This document shows, piece by piece, positions 45,741 through 58,004 of a stretch of DNA of 64,000 nt (within the stretch, counting starts at the first letter, position 1; every line of letters starts with the position of its first letter). Both the position numbers and the translations under genes were made by a program. Source of the DNA: Eucommia ulmoides. Taxonomy: Eukaryota > Streptophyta > Magnoliopsida > Garryales > Eucommiaceae. Under the pieces are notes generated by a model. The model saw nothing but the letters and a program-made list of their open reading frames with translations. It searched no databases and was not told the origin of the DNA. The stretch spans positions 8,655,614 through 8,719,613 of the forward strand of contig CM028328.1 of NCBI GenBank assembly GCA_016647705.1, read 5' to 3'.

Positions 45741-48700
45741 CCTTGCAGGTTACTCTGAAAGCATCAATAGACAAGAAAAAATGGCTCATAGATGTGGTTG
45801 TTCTCGGCACATAATGGGAGACAAATCTAAATTCACGTCTTTGACACCTAAAAATGGAGGTCCTGTGACGTTTGAAGATAACACAAAGGGTAAAATTATC
45901 GGTATAGGTAATATCGGTAATATGTCTACTACTATTAAATATGGTTTCCTAGTATAAGGTCTTAAACATAATCTTCTTAGCATTAGTCAATTATGTGATA
46001 AAGGTTATAACATTATTTTTGATCATGATAGATGCATTATTAAGAATGGGTATGATAGTAGCATATTACTTGTTGTATCACGATTTGAGAATGTTTATAT
46101 ATGTTTATTTGGTGATTTATCTTCTCAAAATTTATCATGTTTGAATACATTATTTGAGTATAGTTGGTTATGGCTTAAAAGACTTAGGCATGCTAGCATG
46201 GAGTTACTTTCAAATTTATCTAAGAAAAGTCTTGTAGTGGTCTACCTGTATTAAAATGTGCGAAAGACAAAGTATGTGATGCATGTCAATTAGGTAAACA
46301 ATCTAGATAATCCTTTAAGAAGAAGTTACACACATCCACATCTAGATGTCTTGAATTATTGCATCTTGATATATTTGGTCCGAATGCCATTGCTAGTTTA
46401 GAAGGTAAATTTTATGCATTTGTAATTGTGGATGACTATTCTAGATATACATGAGTGTTTTTCTTAGCTAAGAAGAATGAAGTTGCTTCTATATTATCTA
46501 CGTTTTGTAAATGTGTTCAAAATGAGAAATAATGTTGCATCATTAACATCCGTAGTGATAGAGGCAGAGTGTTTAGGAATGAGGGGGTAATAAGTTATTG
46601 TGATGAGCACGGGTATGCTCACAACTTTTCAGCAGCTAGATTGCCACAACAAAATAGTGTTGTGGAGATAAAGAATAGAACACTTCAGGGAATGGTCATA
46701 ACAATGCTAAATGAGAATCATCTTCCTAAATATTTCTAGGCCGAAGTCGTAAACACCACTTGCCATGTAATAAACAGGGTTTCTATCCAAAGAGGTTTTA
46801 ATAAGGACTCTTATGAAATTTGGAATGGTAAGACTCCAAATATATCTTATTTTAAAGTTTTTGGTTGCAAATGTTTTATCTTAAATGATAAGGATAATTT
46901 GGGTAAATTTGATGCTAAATCTGATTATGATTTTTTTCTTGGGTACATTTCTAATAGTAGTGCTTATAGATTTGATAATAAACGTACTTTATTAGTGGAA
47001 GAATCTATGCATGTCGTATTTGAGGAATTTGATCTACTTGTGTCGAGAAAGGTTTTGAATGATGATGATGTAGGTACATAAAATAACCAAAACCAAGAAG
47101 GTGATATGACAAATGAACCATAGAATGAGGAACCTAAAGGAGATGTGACAACTTTACCACGTGCTATAAAGATAATACCGAGACATTCGGTAAAAGAAAT
47201 TATTGGTAATTTCGAGAAAGGTGTAAGTACAAGATTCTCTCTTAGAGATATAATTAAAGTTGTTTTTCTATCTCAAATTGAGCCTAAGAATGTGAATGAC
47301 GCGTTAACTAATGAATCTTGGATCTTCGCGATGCAAGAAGAATTAGTTTAATTTAAACATAATAAGGTGTAATCTCTAGTTCTTAGACCGAACTTTTATC
47401 CTGTAATTGGTACAAAATAGATTTTTCGTAATAAAAAGGATGAAATGGGTATTGTAATTAGAAATAAAGTAAGATTAGTAGCACATGTGTGACAACCCGG
47501 TTTTCCAGGGCCGCCACGCGGTTTCTCTTCTTGGAGAATTTATACCAAAACCGATTGACCGAATTTTTTATTTTATAAAATCTGGTAAATTTTATAATGC
47601 GACGGAGACAATTATAATTATTGAATTTATAGTTTATCGATTTATCAAATCGATAAACTATTATAATGGTGATTAATAAATACAACTATTACAATTTTAA
47701 ATAAAAATTCAAATGAGATTCTTGTCGTCGTTCTTGTTCTCACCGGCCCTGTAATAAAAACTGTGGGGTTGTGAGCCAACGCTCAATAGAATTCCAACTC
47801 CTCTAATATGTGCATTTAATTTATACAACAAATAAAACACCTTGGCATAATTTTCATATAATCGTAATTATTTCATAAAATTTAACGGGTAAAATTCAAC
47901 AAAAATAATACCATAAATCACACGATAAGAAAATTAAATACATATATTAAAAAAAATCTAAACCGAGATGACTTTCACGCTAAAAAAATATTAAAACATA
48001 TATCCCAAAAACCATTTTTTTCTTCCCTCTTTATTATAAGACGATCATGTGCTTAATCTATCCATCCTTCTCGATTGAATATATCCTCTATATACATATA
48101 AGCATATAAATGAACCCATGTGATCATTATTCATTTTTTTTTTATTATTATATGAAAATACAAATGTCCACGTGCATGCTCACTAGTTTGATCAACATTG
48201 CTAAAAAAATATTAATTATATTCTAAAACTCTTAAAAGTATATTTTAAATAATCCAATAGTCCCAAAACTTCTTAAATCAATTTAAAATTAACATTTAAC
48301 TCTAAAAAATTATCAAATATTATTTTTACCATAAATTCGAAAAACAGTCCCAAAAATATTAAACTTTTATATAAAGTAATATTTTCAAGAATATAAATTT
48401 TCGGGGTATTACAACATGTTTATAATCAAGAAGAGGGAATTGATTATGATGAGACTTATTTTCATGTGGATAGATTAAAAGTTATTAGAATGTTAGTCGC
48501 CTTTGCATGTTTACGAATTTTTAAATTATATCAAATAGATGTAAAGAGTGCATACTTGAATAACTTTCTATCAGAAGAAATTTATGTCAAACGACCTTCG
48601 GGATTTGAGAGTGATAAACTTCCTGATCATGTGTTTAAACCTCAGAAGATTTTATATGAGCTCAAACAAGCTCCAAGAGCTTGGTATGAGAGACTTAACC

Positions 48701-49783
48701 GATATTTGATCGAAAATTATTTTCGACGAGGTCTTAGCTGTATAACTTTATTTATCAAGCAAAATGATTTTGATATCCTATTAGTACATATATATATTGA
48801 TGATATTAGATTCGGTTCTACTAATGAGGATTTTTGTCAAGAGTTTGTTAAGACTATGTAGGTTGAGTTTGAAATGAGTATGATGGGAGAGTTAACTTTC
48901 TTTCTTGGGTTGCAAATCAAGTAAACCAAAGAAGGGATTTTCATTAATAAATCCAAGTACACTAAAGAGTTATTAAAAAAGTATGACTTGGATGACGCTA
49001 AAGAGTATAAAACTCCCATAGCAATAGTTACGAAAATAGACAAAGGCGATACGGGCACAAACGTAAATGAGAAATTGTATTGAGGTATGATTGGTAGCTT
49101 GTTGTATCTTACTACTAGTAGACTTGACATAATGTTTAGTATATGCTTGTGTGCTAAATTTTAGTCTTGTCCTAAAGAATCGCATTTAACTGCGGTTAAG
49201 CAAATCTTTCAATATTTGAAAGGGACGAGTGACCTAGGATTATGGTATCTTAGGGGGAGTGACTTTAAATTAATTAGTTACTCCGATGTTGATTTTTCCG
49301 GATGCAAAATTAAGCGTAAAAGCACAAGCGGATCATGTCACTTTTTAGGACGTGCTTTAGTTTCTTGGTCTAGCAAGAAACAAAACTCAATTGCCTTATC
49401 GACTACTGGGGATGAGTATATGGAAACTGGTAATTGTTGCACTCAAATTCTATATATTACGCAACAATTATATGATTTTGGAATATGTATGGAGAAAGTC
49501 CCTATTTATTGTGATAATAAAAATGCTATATACTTAAGTAAGAATCTAACAGAGCACTCACGAACTAAGTACATAGAGATTAGACATCATTTTATTTGTG
49601 ATCACATTAAAAAAAAAAGATGTAACTATTGAGTATATTGATACCTCCGATCAACTTGTCGATACCTTTACCAAAACCTTGAGCGAATTTTTTTTCCTGA
49701 AAAATACTAGAGGTTTAGGTATAGTTAGGCATAGTAATATATGCCTAGAGGGAGGTTTTTGGGTCTCTGCCTCCACTTTTTGA
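45740..49783 (+). pseudogene. Element C pol region: protease, integrase, RT, RNase H (decayed)
   Basis: A protease remnant lies near 45790-45830 (CSRHIMGDKSKFTSL). A GAG-pre-integrase remnant lies near 46160-46330. The integrase core lies at about 46340-46900, ending in YKTP-like SYEIWNGKTPNISYFKVFG. An RT head lies at 47300-47487. After the 926-bp insertion, RT resumes at 48416 with IDYDETYFHVDRLKVIRMLV and LKQAPRAWYERL. RNase H spans about 49090-49720, with RKSTSGSCHFLGRALVSWSS. All parts match D. The region is decayed. Confidence 0.87.
47488..48413. mobile_element. Insertion in C RT: solo-LTR-like, TG...CA, target duplication ACATG
   Basis: This 926-bp insertion starts TGTGACAACCCGG and ends GGGGTATTACA. 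It has a perfect ACATG duplication at 47483-47487 and 48414-48418. No coding domain is present, so a solo LTR is the simplest reading. A GTGAGCCAACGCTCAATAG segment near 47770 resembles the transcribed part of Ty3-type LTRs. An 11-bp inverted pair TAGTTTATCGA...TCGATAAACTA lies near 47629-47660. Confidence 0.75.
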
Positions 49784-50057
49784 GATGACAATTGGGAGAC
49801 ATTGTTTTTTAAATGAGTTAGTTGATATTTAGGAATTTGTTCGCCTAAGCATTGCATTGATTAAAGGGAGATGTTAGTTATTAGGCTTAATATTGAATAT
49901 CATTGTTGATTAAATTGGGCTTATATTGTATATCTTTATTATTGTTTGCTTGTGTTTTCATATTTATACTTAAATGAGTTTAAATACACGTTCTCGGATT
50001 TAGGGAGAGCGTGGTTACATTCTTTATTGAAGAAAACATCAAAATTAATTGTTATCA

Positions 50058-50074
50058 TAAAAAAATGAGGAGAT
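50058..50074 (+). promoter_or_regulatory. Polypurine tract of element C
   Basis: TAAAAAAATGAGGAGAT lies directly before the LTR start TGTTGAATCC. It corresponds to the tract of D, with two purine-to-pyrimidine-type differences. Confidence 0.7.
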
Positions 50075-52843
50075 TGTTGAATCCAAGGTTTTGAAAAACA
50101 ATTAAGTATTGATATCTTAGGTAGAACTAATGATTTTATGGCCGACTTTCGTCTCTGTTCGACCAGTCGGTCTCACAGTCAGGTAGGCTTATAGCATTAC
50201 GCTCACGAGCAAAATATTAGCTTGAGCCTACTTTCGCACATCTCTGTTACTTTTTAGGAGGCATCCGTCCCAGATAAACTACCCACCACACAGTGTCTCG
50301 CCCCTCCTCGAATGATCGGTGCGACGATTAGGCATCCTTAGACGAAATAGTGGTCTTTCAGGATTTCTATTGTGTGTCCTAGGCATGTGATTAAGAAGAA
50401 GATCTCGTGAAAAAAACATAAAGGGTGCAAAATGGATGCAATGAAGATATGAAAAGTTTTGAAGACCTTGAAAAAAATAGGTGAAAACAACTCTTTACTT
50501 ATATACTCTTAATGTAACCTAAATTAGGATCACACAAGATACTTCAAATGAGTTAATATGTGTGACATGATAAGAAGTGATAAATTTAAGATCCTAAAAT
50601 GAGATATATGTGCTTCTTATGTGAAATAAAATTGATAATTGACCTAATTGGACAATATGTTTTAAATATAAAAAGTTTGGTCAATTCGGTCAATCGAGAA
50701 AAGCAATCAGTTAATCGAATCAAATAGTGAGTTCTAGAGTTAAAATGAGGTATTACTGATTCATTCGCTCAACCGAATGAGAGTGGTCGGTCAACCATTT
50801 CAAACAATTGCTGAATTGGCGAAAGAAGTGAGCACACTGAATTAGGATTACATATGACACTTTCAATGAGTTATTTTTATGTGTATCTTGATATGAAATG
50901 ATAGAGTTGAAGATCTTAATTTAATATATTGAATGTGCTCTTTATGTGAAATAAAATTGTTAATTGACCTAAATAGAAAACATGTTTTAAAGTATGAAAA
51001 GTGAAGTAATCTGGTCAAATCGGTCAACCGAATTAAACAATATGGTTTGAAGCTGAAATGAGGTGCTACTAATCCAATTGGTCAATCGAATTAAAGAGGT
51101 CGGTCAACTGTTTGAAACAATGGTTAAATTGGCGAAGGAAGTGAGCATATTGATCCAGTCGGTCAAGTGCCTGAAATAACTCGGTCAATCGTTTAAGTTA
51201 GTAGGTAAATCGAAAAGAAATTGGAACAACCTGAATGAATCGGTTAACCGATTGAAGGCAGTCGATCAACCGACTGGGCTGAAAGAAAATAGTAGGATCT
51301 TGTTCTGGATAGGTCGGTCAACTGACCAGTGTGGCTCAGTCAACCGACTGAGGTAGTTGGGAATTCAAGAGATTTGGTCTCTTGGTTAAAATCTATTCAT
51401 TTTTTAGGATTCCAAAAGAGAGATTTGGGAGATTTGAACTTAATTGAGATATTATATACCTATTCTATTATCCCCATTGATTTGGTCCATATACTTTGAG
51501 ATTCTCCTAATTTAAATGGATTAGTACTTCTTATCTTTATGATTTTAATTTGCAAACAGTTTTGTGGACTTATTTGAGAGAATTCAAAGATATTTTAAAG
51601 TGGAATATACTTGAAATAAAAGGTAATGTTATATGAGGTCTAAGAGTGTCTTTTAGAGGCATATCTTTGAAAAATTAGTCGTTGGAAGATTTGGTATTTG
51701 TCTATGAATATAGATATGCGGGAATAGAGATCAATACATCAAGAACTATCAATTCAAGCTTTTCTAAGAGTTATATTTACATTGAGATTTTTGTGAGAGA
51801 TTTATTTTTCGTTCTTAATCTAAAGCGCTTGTGATTTGACGTCACCAACTTGTGTTCTATTACAATTCTATCATTATCTTCGGTGTTTCTCAGTGAGATC
51901 TTTCCAAGCTTTGTTATTTACTTTGAATTTATATATTTATTGATTGCTTGGTTTAAGAGTGTTTAGAAAATCGTTTTAAACTTAAAAGCCTGAAAATTTA
52001 TTTTAAATGATTTTATTTGATTATCTGATTACGTGCTTAAAATTATGCTAACCACTTTGTTAATTAATCAGATTTTGTTTGCCTTACATTATATCTATCA
52101 CATAGTAATTATTCGAATCATTAATTGAGCATATGTGTATTGAGGTGGTAGGAGCTCCTTGTGGGAAAAAAACTTATTTTTCTTTTCTTTCTATTTTTGA
52201 GTTTGAGTAGATTAGAAACGCTTAGGACGGTGTCTAGTCAGGGTAGTTAGGTTTCAATCTTTTTTCTTGTGAAAACGATTACGGTTTGATCTTTGTTCTG
52301 TTAAAAATGTTAGGTTATTCTTTCCACTTGAAAATAATTAGGTTTTGATTCTTCCAGTAATTGAATTATTATTTTGAGTGAATTGTAGAGATTTATCATT
52401 ATCTGTGAAAAATATAACTGAGATAGTGTTAGGTTAATATTTGACCTAGTAGAAAGATAGGGTTCATCCTTGGCCTGGGAAAAGGGTAATTTGTAAAATT
52501 GATTGTGTGCCTATAAAAGAATCATTGTAAGGGTTTGGTTCCTACCTGGTAAATGGATCAAAAGGGTTTAGTGGATTGTGACTCTCCGTGGAGATCGAGG
52601 GACTAGATATAGGCAAGACTAGCTTGGCCGAACTAAGATATATCGTTGTGTGCTGCATTTTTTATTTTCTATTATATTGTGGTTGGGTGTGCACTTAGTA
52701 TTAAATACATATCCGTTGCGTAATTAAGATAATAATTAATTTAGAGAAATTGATTATTTGATATTAAGTGTTTAAAGAATTAATTGTTTAAATTTTATAA
52801 CTACCCAATTCACCTCCTCTTGGATAGCTCTTTGGGCCAACAA
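50075..52843 (+). repeat. 3' LTR of element C
   Basis: A 2769-bp LTR from TGTTGAATCC to GGGCCAACA. Its first 80 bases align with the D LTR read on the minus strand (AACAATTAAGTATTGATAT against the equivalent in D). It is about 700 bases longer than the D LTR, partly through a 318-bp internal duplication. A cluster of GGTCAACCGA-type words fills 50700-51350. After the LTR come ACTGT and K-type sequence. Confidence 0.87.
50523..51158 (+). repeat. 318-bp tandem duplication in the LTR of C
   Basis: ATTAGGATCACAC at 50523 and ATTAGGATTACAT at 50841 start two units that share TTGACCTAA, ATGTTTTAAA, GGTCAACCGA words and a GGCGAARGAAGTGAGCA end. The copies differ at many sites, so the duplication is old and may be present in other copies of this subfamily. 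Confidence 0.75.
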
Positions 52844-54385
52844 CTGTCTAATTAAAGATTTATTTGAAAGAGTTCGGAGGTCAGTTATGCTCAGGGAAGG
52901 TGTTAGGCACCTCAAGACGTTTATCCGAAAATGGTATCATATGTCCAATTAAGTCCAATTGATTCATGTCTGAATGTTTTATTTTATTTTAAAAATATTT
53001 TCCTTCTTATAAACTCTTTTTAGTATTTTCCAAATTAGGATGGGACAAGTTTTTGGTATTTTTGAAATGCTCTTTCGGTATGACCTCTCATCAAATATTA
53101 AGGAAATTGACAAGGATGGTCCCCCGGGGATGTTTTATATATGTTTCTAATGAATTTCTTTAATTTAAGTAGGCAAATCAATCTAAGTGTTTTCTAAGTA
53201 TTGCATAAGGCAACATGCAAAACGACATGAAATATTACGTTATTCTCTAAATGAATGCGATGTCATGGAATGACTATTTTCTTAATTTTCCTAATTAATT
53301 TAAAGAAATTATGATTGGGCATGCCCTCGAATCCTATGGAGATGAGAATTAAGTTAACATCATGGGAACAAATTTTATCGAAATTAATTCATTCAAGACT
53401 TAAGCTGGATACAACGAAACAACTTATTGAGGGAAGTGATTTCCTAACCTGATTGTGTCTAAATCTTACTATATTTGGGGAATCAAATCGTCAGTGTAGA
53501 AATCTTTCTTTCAATTTATTGAATCGCTAGATTTGCCATAAGGCTTGTAAGAATTAATTCTTATAAAACAACTATTTTTTTTTAAACTATGAAGTCAACT
53601 GTAGCAACAACATAATAACAAGAGTATTTAAATAAAAAATAAAAATAAAAAAAGAAGTCTTTATCTTACGCTCGAAGGCTAAGCCCAAAAAGGAAAGTCT
53701 CGTCTCGCGTTTTCATCCAATCATCGAATGGTTTTAACAGAATAAAACTTGCAGGAATTTAAATTGTGATAACAATAAGCGACGAAGAGAATTGAGGGAA
53801 AATAGACATACTTGCCCTAACAAAGATCCCGACACATAGGTTTTTTATCTCTCAAAGGCGGCTTTCCGAATAGGTTTTCCCTCAGAATAGCTCCCTAGGA
53901 GGGTTACTCTCTGAATTTTTGAGTGTCCCGAATGGTTTTTCACTCAATTTAAGTGTCTCCCTATTAGGTTCTTCTCTGAATTTTTGTCTAGACTATGAGA
54001 ATTAAGGTTCTATTTATAGAGAAAGATGGGGAATGATGAAACCCCTAAAACCCTAGGAAACCCTAAGTAGCCTCCATCCCTGTTCCAAGTTCGACAAGTA
54101 TACAAAAATCGAGCCAAAGAAGGAAAGGGAAATATTGGTTTCTCCCGCTCTCTAAGGATACTTCTTTTTCTTTTTTCATTTTTTTATTTATTTCTTTTGT
54201 TTTTTTTTTCTTTTTCTATTTTTTTATTTTTTTTCTTCTATTTTTTTCTTTTTATTTCTTTTTATTTTTAATTTCTTTTTTTCCTTTTTTGTTTTCCCTC
54301 ATAAAATGATAAAAGTACAAATAAGTTACAAAATAAAACTAAAATTATTTTTGGGGACGGTCAAAATGGTGTGTCTAGACTACCC
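52844..54385 (+). repeat. Element K: 3' part of a Tat/Ogre-style LTR
   Basis: It opens with AGTTCGGAGGTCAGTTATGC and GGGAAGGTGTTAGGCACCTC, a conserved block in Tat/Ogre-type LTRs that recurs near 63890-63950. It ends near 54378 with GGTCAAAATGGTGTGTCTAGA, resembling the usual GGTGTCTACA LTR end. Between are CTCCCTAGGAGGG/TTCTCTGAATTT words repeated two to three times at 53860-53985 and a pyrimidine tract at 54160-54300. No coding sequence is seen. It is probably the right half of the LTR begun at 32169. Confidence 0.4.
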
Positions 54386-56524
54386 TAACTATAAAAGCCT
54401 TATTAAAACCTACGTTCCCTCTCTCTCAATCTCTGGCCAATTATCCTTCTATTAACCCCCGACCACCACCACAACATGCATCTTTAACAACACGACCACG
54501 AGCGATCATAGAACAATTCTCCTTCAACCCACTATTTGATTTGCTAAAGTTTAAAATTATTTTTTTCAAAAATTATGAATTATACACTTCATGTTTCATT
54601 TTTTATTTTATTTTTATTATTTTTTGATTAAGTACTCCCTTATTTTTGGGGTGACTCTTTACTTTCTTGAATGCTTGCATCAGAATGATTGAGTAACAAG
54701 TGATTAAATTTTAAATGATGTCAAAATATTCACAGACATTTTTAGGTTCAATTTTTTGCATCCATTCCTTCAAGTATGGGGTGTACGCCAATTATTTCAT
54801 AAACTAGGACAATAAATAATTTGAAATCATATTTTCAAAAAATATTCTTAAAGCATACTTAATTTGTTAAGATATTATGGAATGATCCATCACAAACATA
54901 TTTTCAAAATATATTTAAATCCATTAGATCAAGAAATGAATGGTCACCATTAAAATATTGACTTTTTGTCTCACCTCCTATCTTTCTTACCTTATCTTCA
55001 AGTCAAATTTAAGATGTATACAATGTTTTGGATGGGGGATATTCAAGAAGTCCTGACTAATGTCACATGTAAGCAAGAAACTCACTAGTAAAGGTTCATA
55101 AGGACCTAAGGATTCTGTCTTGGGACCTCTTATAAAACAAGGACTGAGGCAATAAGTGAACTCGAGGGCCTCAAATACTGACAACGACATTGACCTACAT
55201 GAGGATTTAGCCTGAGTCCACACGAGATTGTTTAATCTTAGGCTTACTAAAGACTGAGCGTATGTACCCCCATGCCTTGACCCATTGCTTAGGGCAGTTG
55301 CCGAATTCAGTATACAAAAAAAAAAAAAAAAAGATCAAACAGCTAATTTAACAAGCATAAATCTCCCAATCCTGTGAATCTCATAAGGATTAATGAGGAT
55401 TAGTCAAGATCCTAGAGAAGACTTGCCAATTGAGTCTTCCCACACCTATTAATATAGGGTGACTGCCAGGATGAGGTATATACTATTTTCCTAAGTAAAA
55501 ATCTGCTAAATTTCTACCAAATCTAAAACTTTACTAATTCTTACACCTAAAGTGAAACGCATATAAGTTCAACCATAATGAATTATTTTGCAAGAACCAA
55601 AGTTTAGGGAGGTTATATTCTAGATTAGAGGTATACAATATCTAATAATTCAAGTTCAGACATCATCAGATTGACACCGTTTGTCCGAATGACTTATCAT
55701 TTCTCATACTTTAAGGAGGTTACTCTTTGATCCAGAATCTTGACATCGATAAAAAAATAGAGAGACAATATATTCATACTACGGATCTAGGTGTTGTTCC
55801 ATCTGGTGAATCCATTGGCTTATTGTCGGAGCTGATGAGGGAGATGTGCGATATCTTACAAATGAATCTCTATAGCATCCAACGGCTTACTGGGAAGAAT
55901 CAACTACCACCACCACCATTATTTCCATAAGGCTATGCGCCTCCTTACAATACGACACTTGCCATTCTAGATGAAGGAGGAAGATTGACTATGTCTATAT
56001 CCAGTTTATAAGCATTCCACCTAGAGAATCCACTTAGTTATAATTTTCGTGCTATTTGATCTTTTGATCTTTTTGTTCCAAAAAGAACTAATAGGGTATG
56101 GATTGAATTCAAAATCCCTAGTTCAATAATATGTATTTGATTAATAATATAATTTATCTTGTGATATTAATTTGAATCTTATCCTAATTATTACACTTCA
56201 ACCAAATGAGTTATTTGAATTGCATTAAAACTAATCACTTATGATACTTCATTCTTCACTGAGAGCTATAGATACTATGTTGCATATATAATAATCACAT
56301 ATTTGTTTCATTATACCTAATGATACCCTTGAACCTTCTTGGTTGGAAGATAATACTTAGTATTATCAAAGTATAAGAACTCATCTATATGATTACTTAG
56401 TTCTCAAGTTTGAAGATCATAAATACCATCACAACTTTGATATTTTATTTTGACATTGACCAAAACTACCATACAGAATATCTAATATGATTGCATTCAT
56501 GCCTTTACTGCAAATTAGTAGTAC
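54386..56524. other. Intergenic, no gene recognised
   Basis: AT-rich DNA with only short frames. The frame at 55727-55930 translates to an acidic peptide ending in a Pro run but has no recognisable domain. The minus-strand frame at 54987-55223 gives nothing known. An A-run is at 55316-55332. This may be an old, unrecognisable transposon or plain intergenic DNA. Confidence 0.4.
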
Positions 56525-56525
56525 C

Positions 56526-56527
<2 letters not shown>

Positions 56528-56578
<51 letters not shown>
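56528..56578. repeat. (AT)n microsatellite
   Basis: About 25 uninterrupted AT dinucleotides. Confidence 0.95.
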
Positions 56579-56583
<5 letters not shown>

Positions 56584-56899
56584 CTTTCAACTTAATATCC
56601 AGGGTTAAACAACAATATGATTATAATAAAGAATAATATAAACAATATATTTTATCAACGAATACTTGAGATTATAATTTCACATAAAAAAAAAACCCCA
56701 CTAAATGATAAACTAAGCTTATATCCAACAATGACATCAGTTGACCACTTTACTCCAAATAGCGACGATGAGATTAGCCTTTTCAGCATTGTTGTTCAAT
56801 GTTGTTTTGAGTTTTATGCTTTGGTATGTTGGGTTATGCTATTAGTAATTTTATGTTTTGTATTATTTTTATGTTCTCAATACTTTTATATAATCATAC

Positions 56900-57691
56900 A
56901 TATAAGCAAAAGATGGTTCTAGAGAGAGAATTTTTTTACACTATTATAAAATGGAAAATGTTTGAAGAAGGGGATAGAGTCCAAAGAATCACTAAGAAAG
57001 TTAAAAATAACCACCTAACTCAGTCCGATTCTATGGATATGGACTCCCAACAGAGTCACTCTGGGGAAAAAAAGCTTTCTCACAATCAACCCCAGGGAAC
57101 AGACCTAGTCGATGACAAACTCATGTTATCAAATGAGACAAACCCACAAACAAAGACCCATAAAGTAGACCAGTCTTTCAAAGATGCATTGAAATAAAAT
57201 TCGAGTGAGAGAAACGTCCACGTCCAGGAGGTTTTATTTGATGATGAGGATGACAACATGGAGGAAACAATTCCAAGTGAGTGTCATGTTAACTCCAAAA
57301 CCAACATGCATGTGATTAGGGTTCACCCACAACTCATTCCTCAAATAAGAGAAAAGTAGTGTGAAACCCTCACAATCCAGTTGCTTTGGCACCCAATCAG
57401 ATATGAAGTCCTATGTGATAGAGCAAGATCTCTCTGGAAACTTCAGGAAGATTTTAAAGTAATAGACTTGGACCATGATTTCTACTTGGTTAAATTCAAT
57501 AAAATGACGGATGGCCACAAGGTTCTCACTGATGGCCCCTGGATTATCCTAGATCACCACCTTACAGTTCGTTAGTGGGGAAGCGAATTTTCAACCTGTC
57601 AAAGCAAAAAAAACAAAAACAAACAAACAAACTAAGGCATCTGTGTGGCTATACCTGCCAGGCCTCTCCGTTGAATACTATGAACCACTTG
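56900..57691 (+). pseudogene. LINE J ORF1, 5' part, interrupted by element F
   Basis: An acidic, Gln/Ser-rich N-terminus (MDMDSQQSHSGEKKLSHNQ near 57030-57085) leads to a DUF4283 domain. Signature words are LCDRARSLWKLQEDFKVIDL, DHDFYLVKF and LTDGPWIILDHHLTV (about 57405-57575). PGLSVEYYEPL follows just before the insertion. This is the L1 ORF1 nucleic-acid-binding domain. The exact start is uncertain, and ATG 56956 or 57030 are candidates. Stops after about 57197, 57358 and 57575 show it is dead. The frame resumes on the far side of F at 62757. Confidence 0.82.
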
Positions 57692-57868
57692 TGTTAAGAT
57701 AATTGAGAAGTGGGGAAGAACCATGTATTGATATATTGAGAAAGAAATACAAGGTTACATGTATTAAGAATATGCAGAATAGAAACTATATATGAGTATT
57801 TATAGGGGAAATGGGGTTAGGGTTTTGCCCTATGGGCCAAGTTTGCTAAGCCCATTATTACACTAACA
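57692..57868 (-). repeat. 3' LTR of element F (left)
   Basis: 177 bp, TGTTAAG to CACTAACA on the plus strand. It contains GAGTATTTATAGGGG, giving a TATAAATA-type box on the minus strand at about 57797-57804. It abuts a polypurine tract at 57869-57886 (minus strand TTGTCTTTTAGGGGGGA). Confidence 0.9.
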
Positions 57869-58004
57869 TCCCCCCTAAAAGACAAGGCGGTAAGTAGGAC
57901 GTGAACTTGAGTTTGGAAACCAAAGAGTGAAAACGTCCAAGTGGATGAGCCTTAGTGAAAATGTCTACTGTCTGATCGGCTGAACTGATGGATTGTAGAT
58001 GAAC

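Larger units (their letters stand above)
41929..52843 (+). mobile_element. Element C: Ty1/copia LTR retrotransposon, 5' LTR missing
   Basis: Same family as element D but on the plus strand. Gag begins part-way in at 41929, directly joined to element B. Gag, integrase, RT and RNase H parts follow, then a polypurine tract and a 2769-bp 3' LTR. Two later insertions lie inside it (42598-45116 in gag, 47488-48413 in RT). More decayed than D, with well over a dozen interruptions. Confidence 0.9.

Noticed and set aside
54987-55930. Short ORFs of 67-78 codons
   Set aside because: No recognisable motif in either strand, isolated, surrounded by AT-rich DNA.
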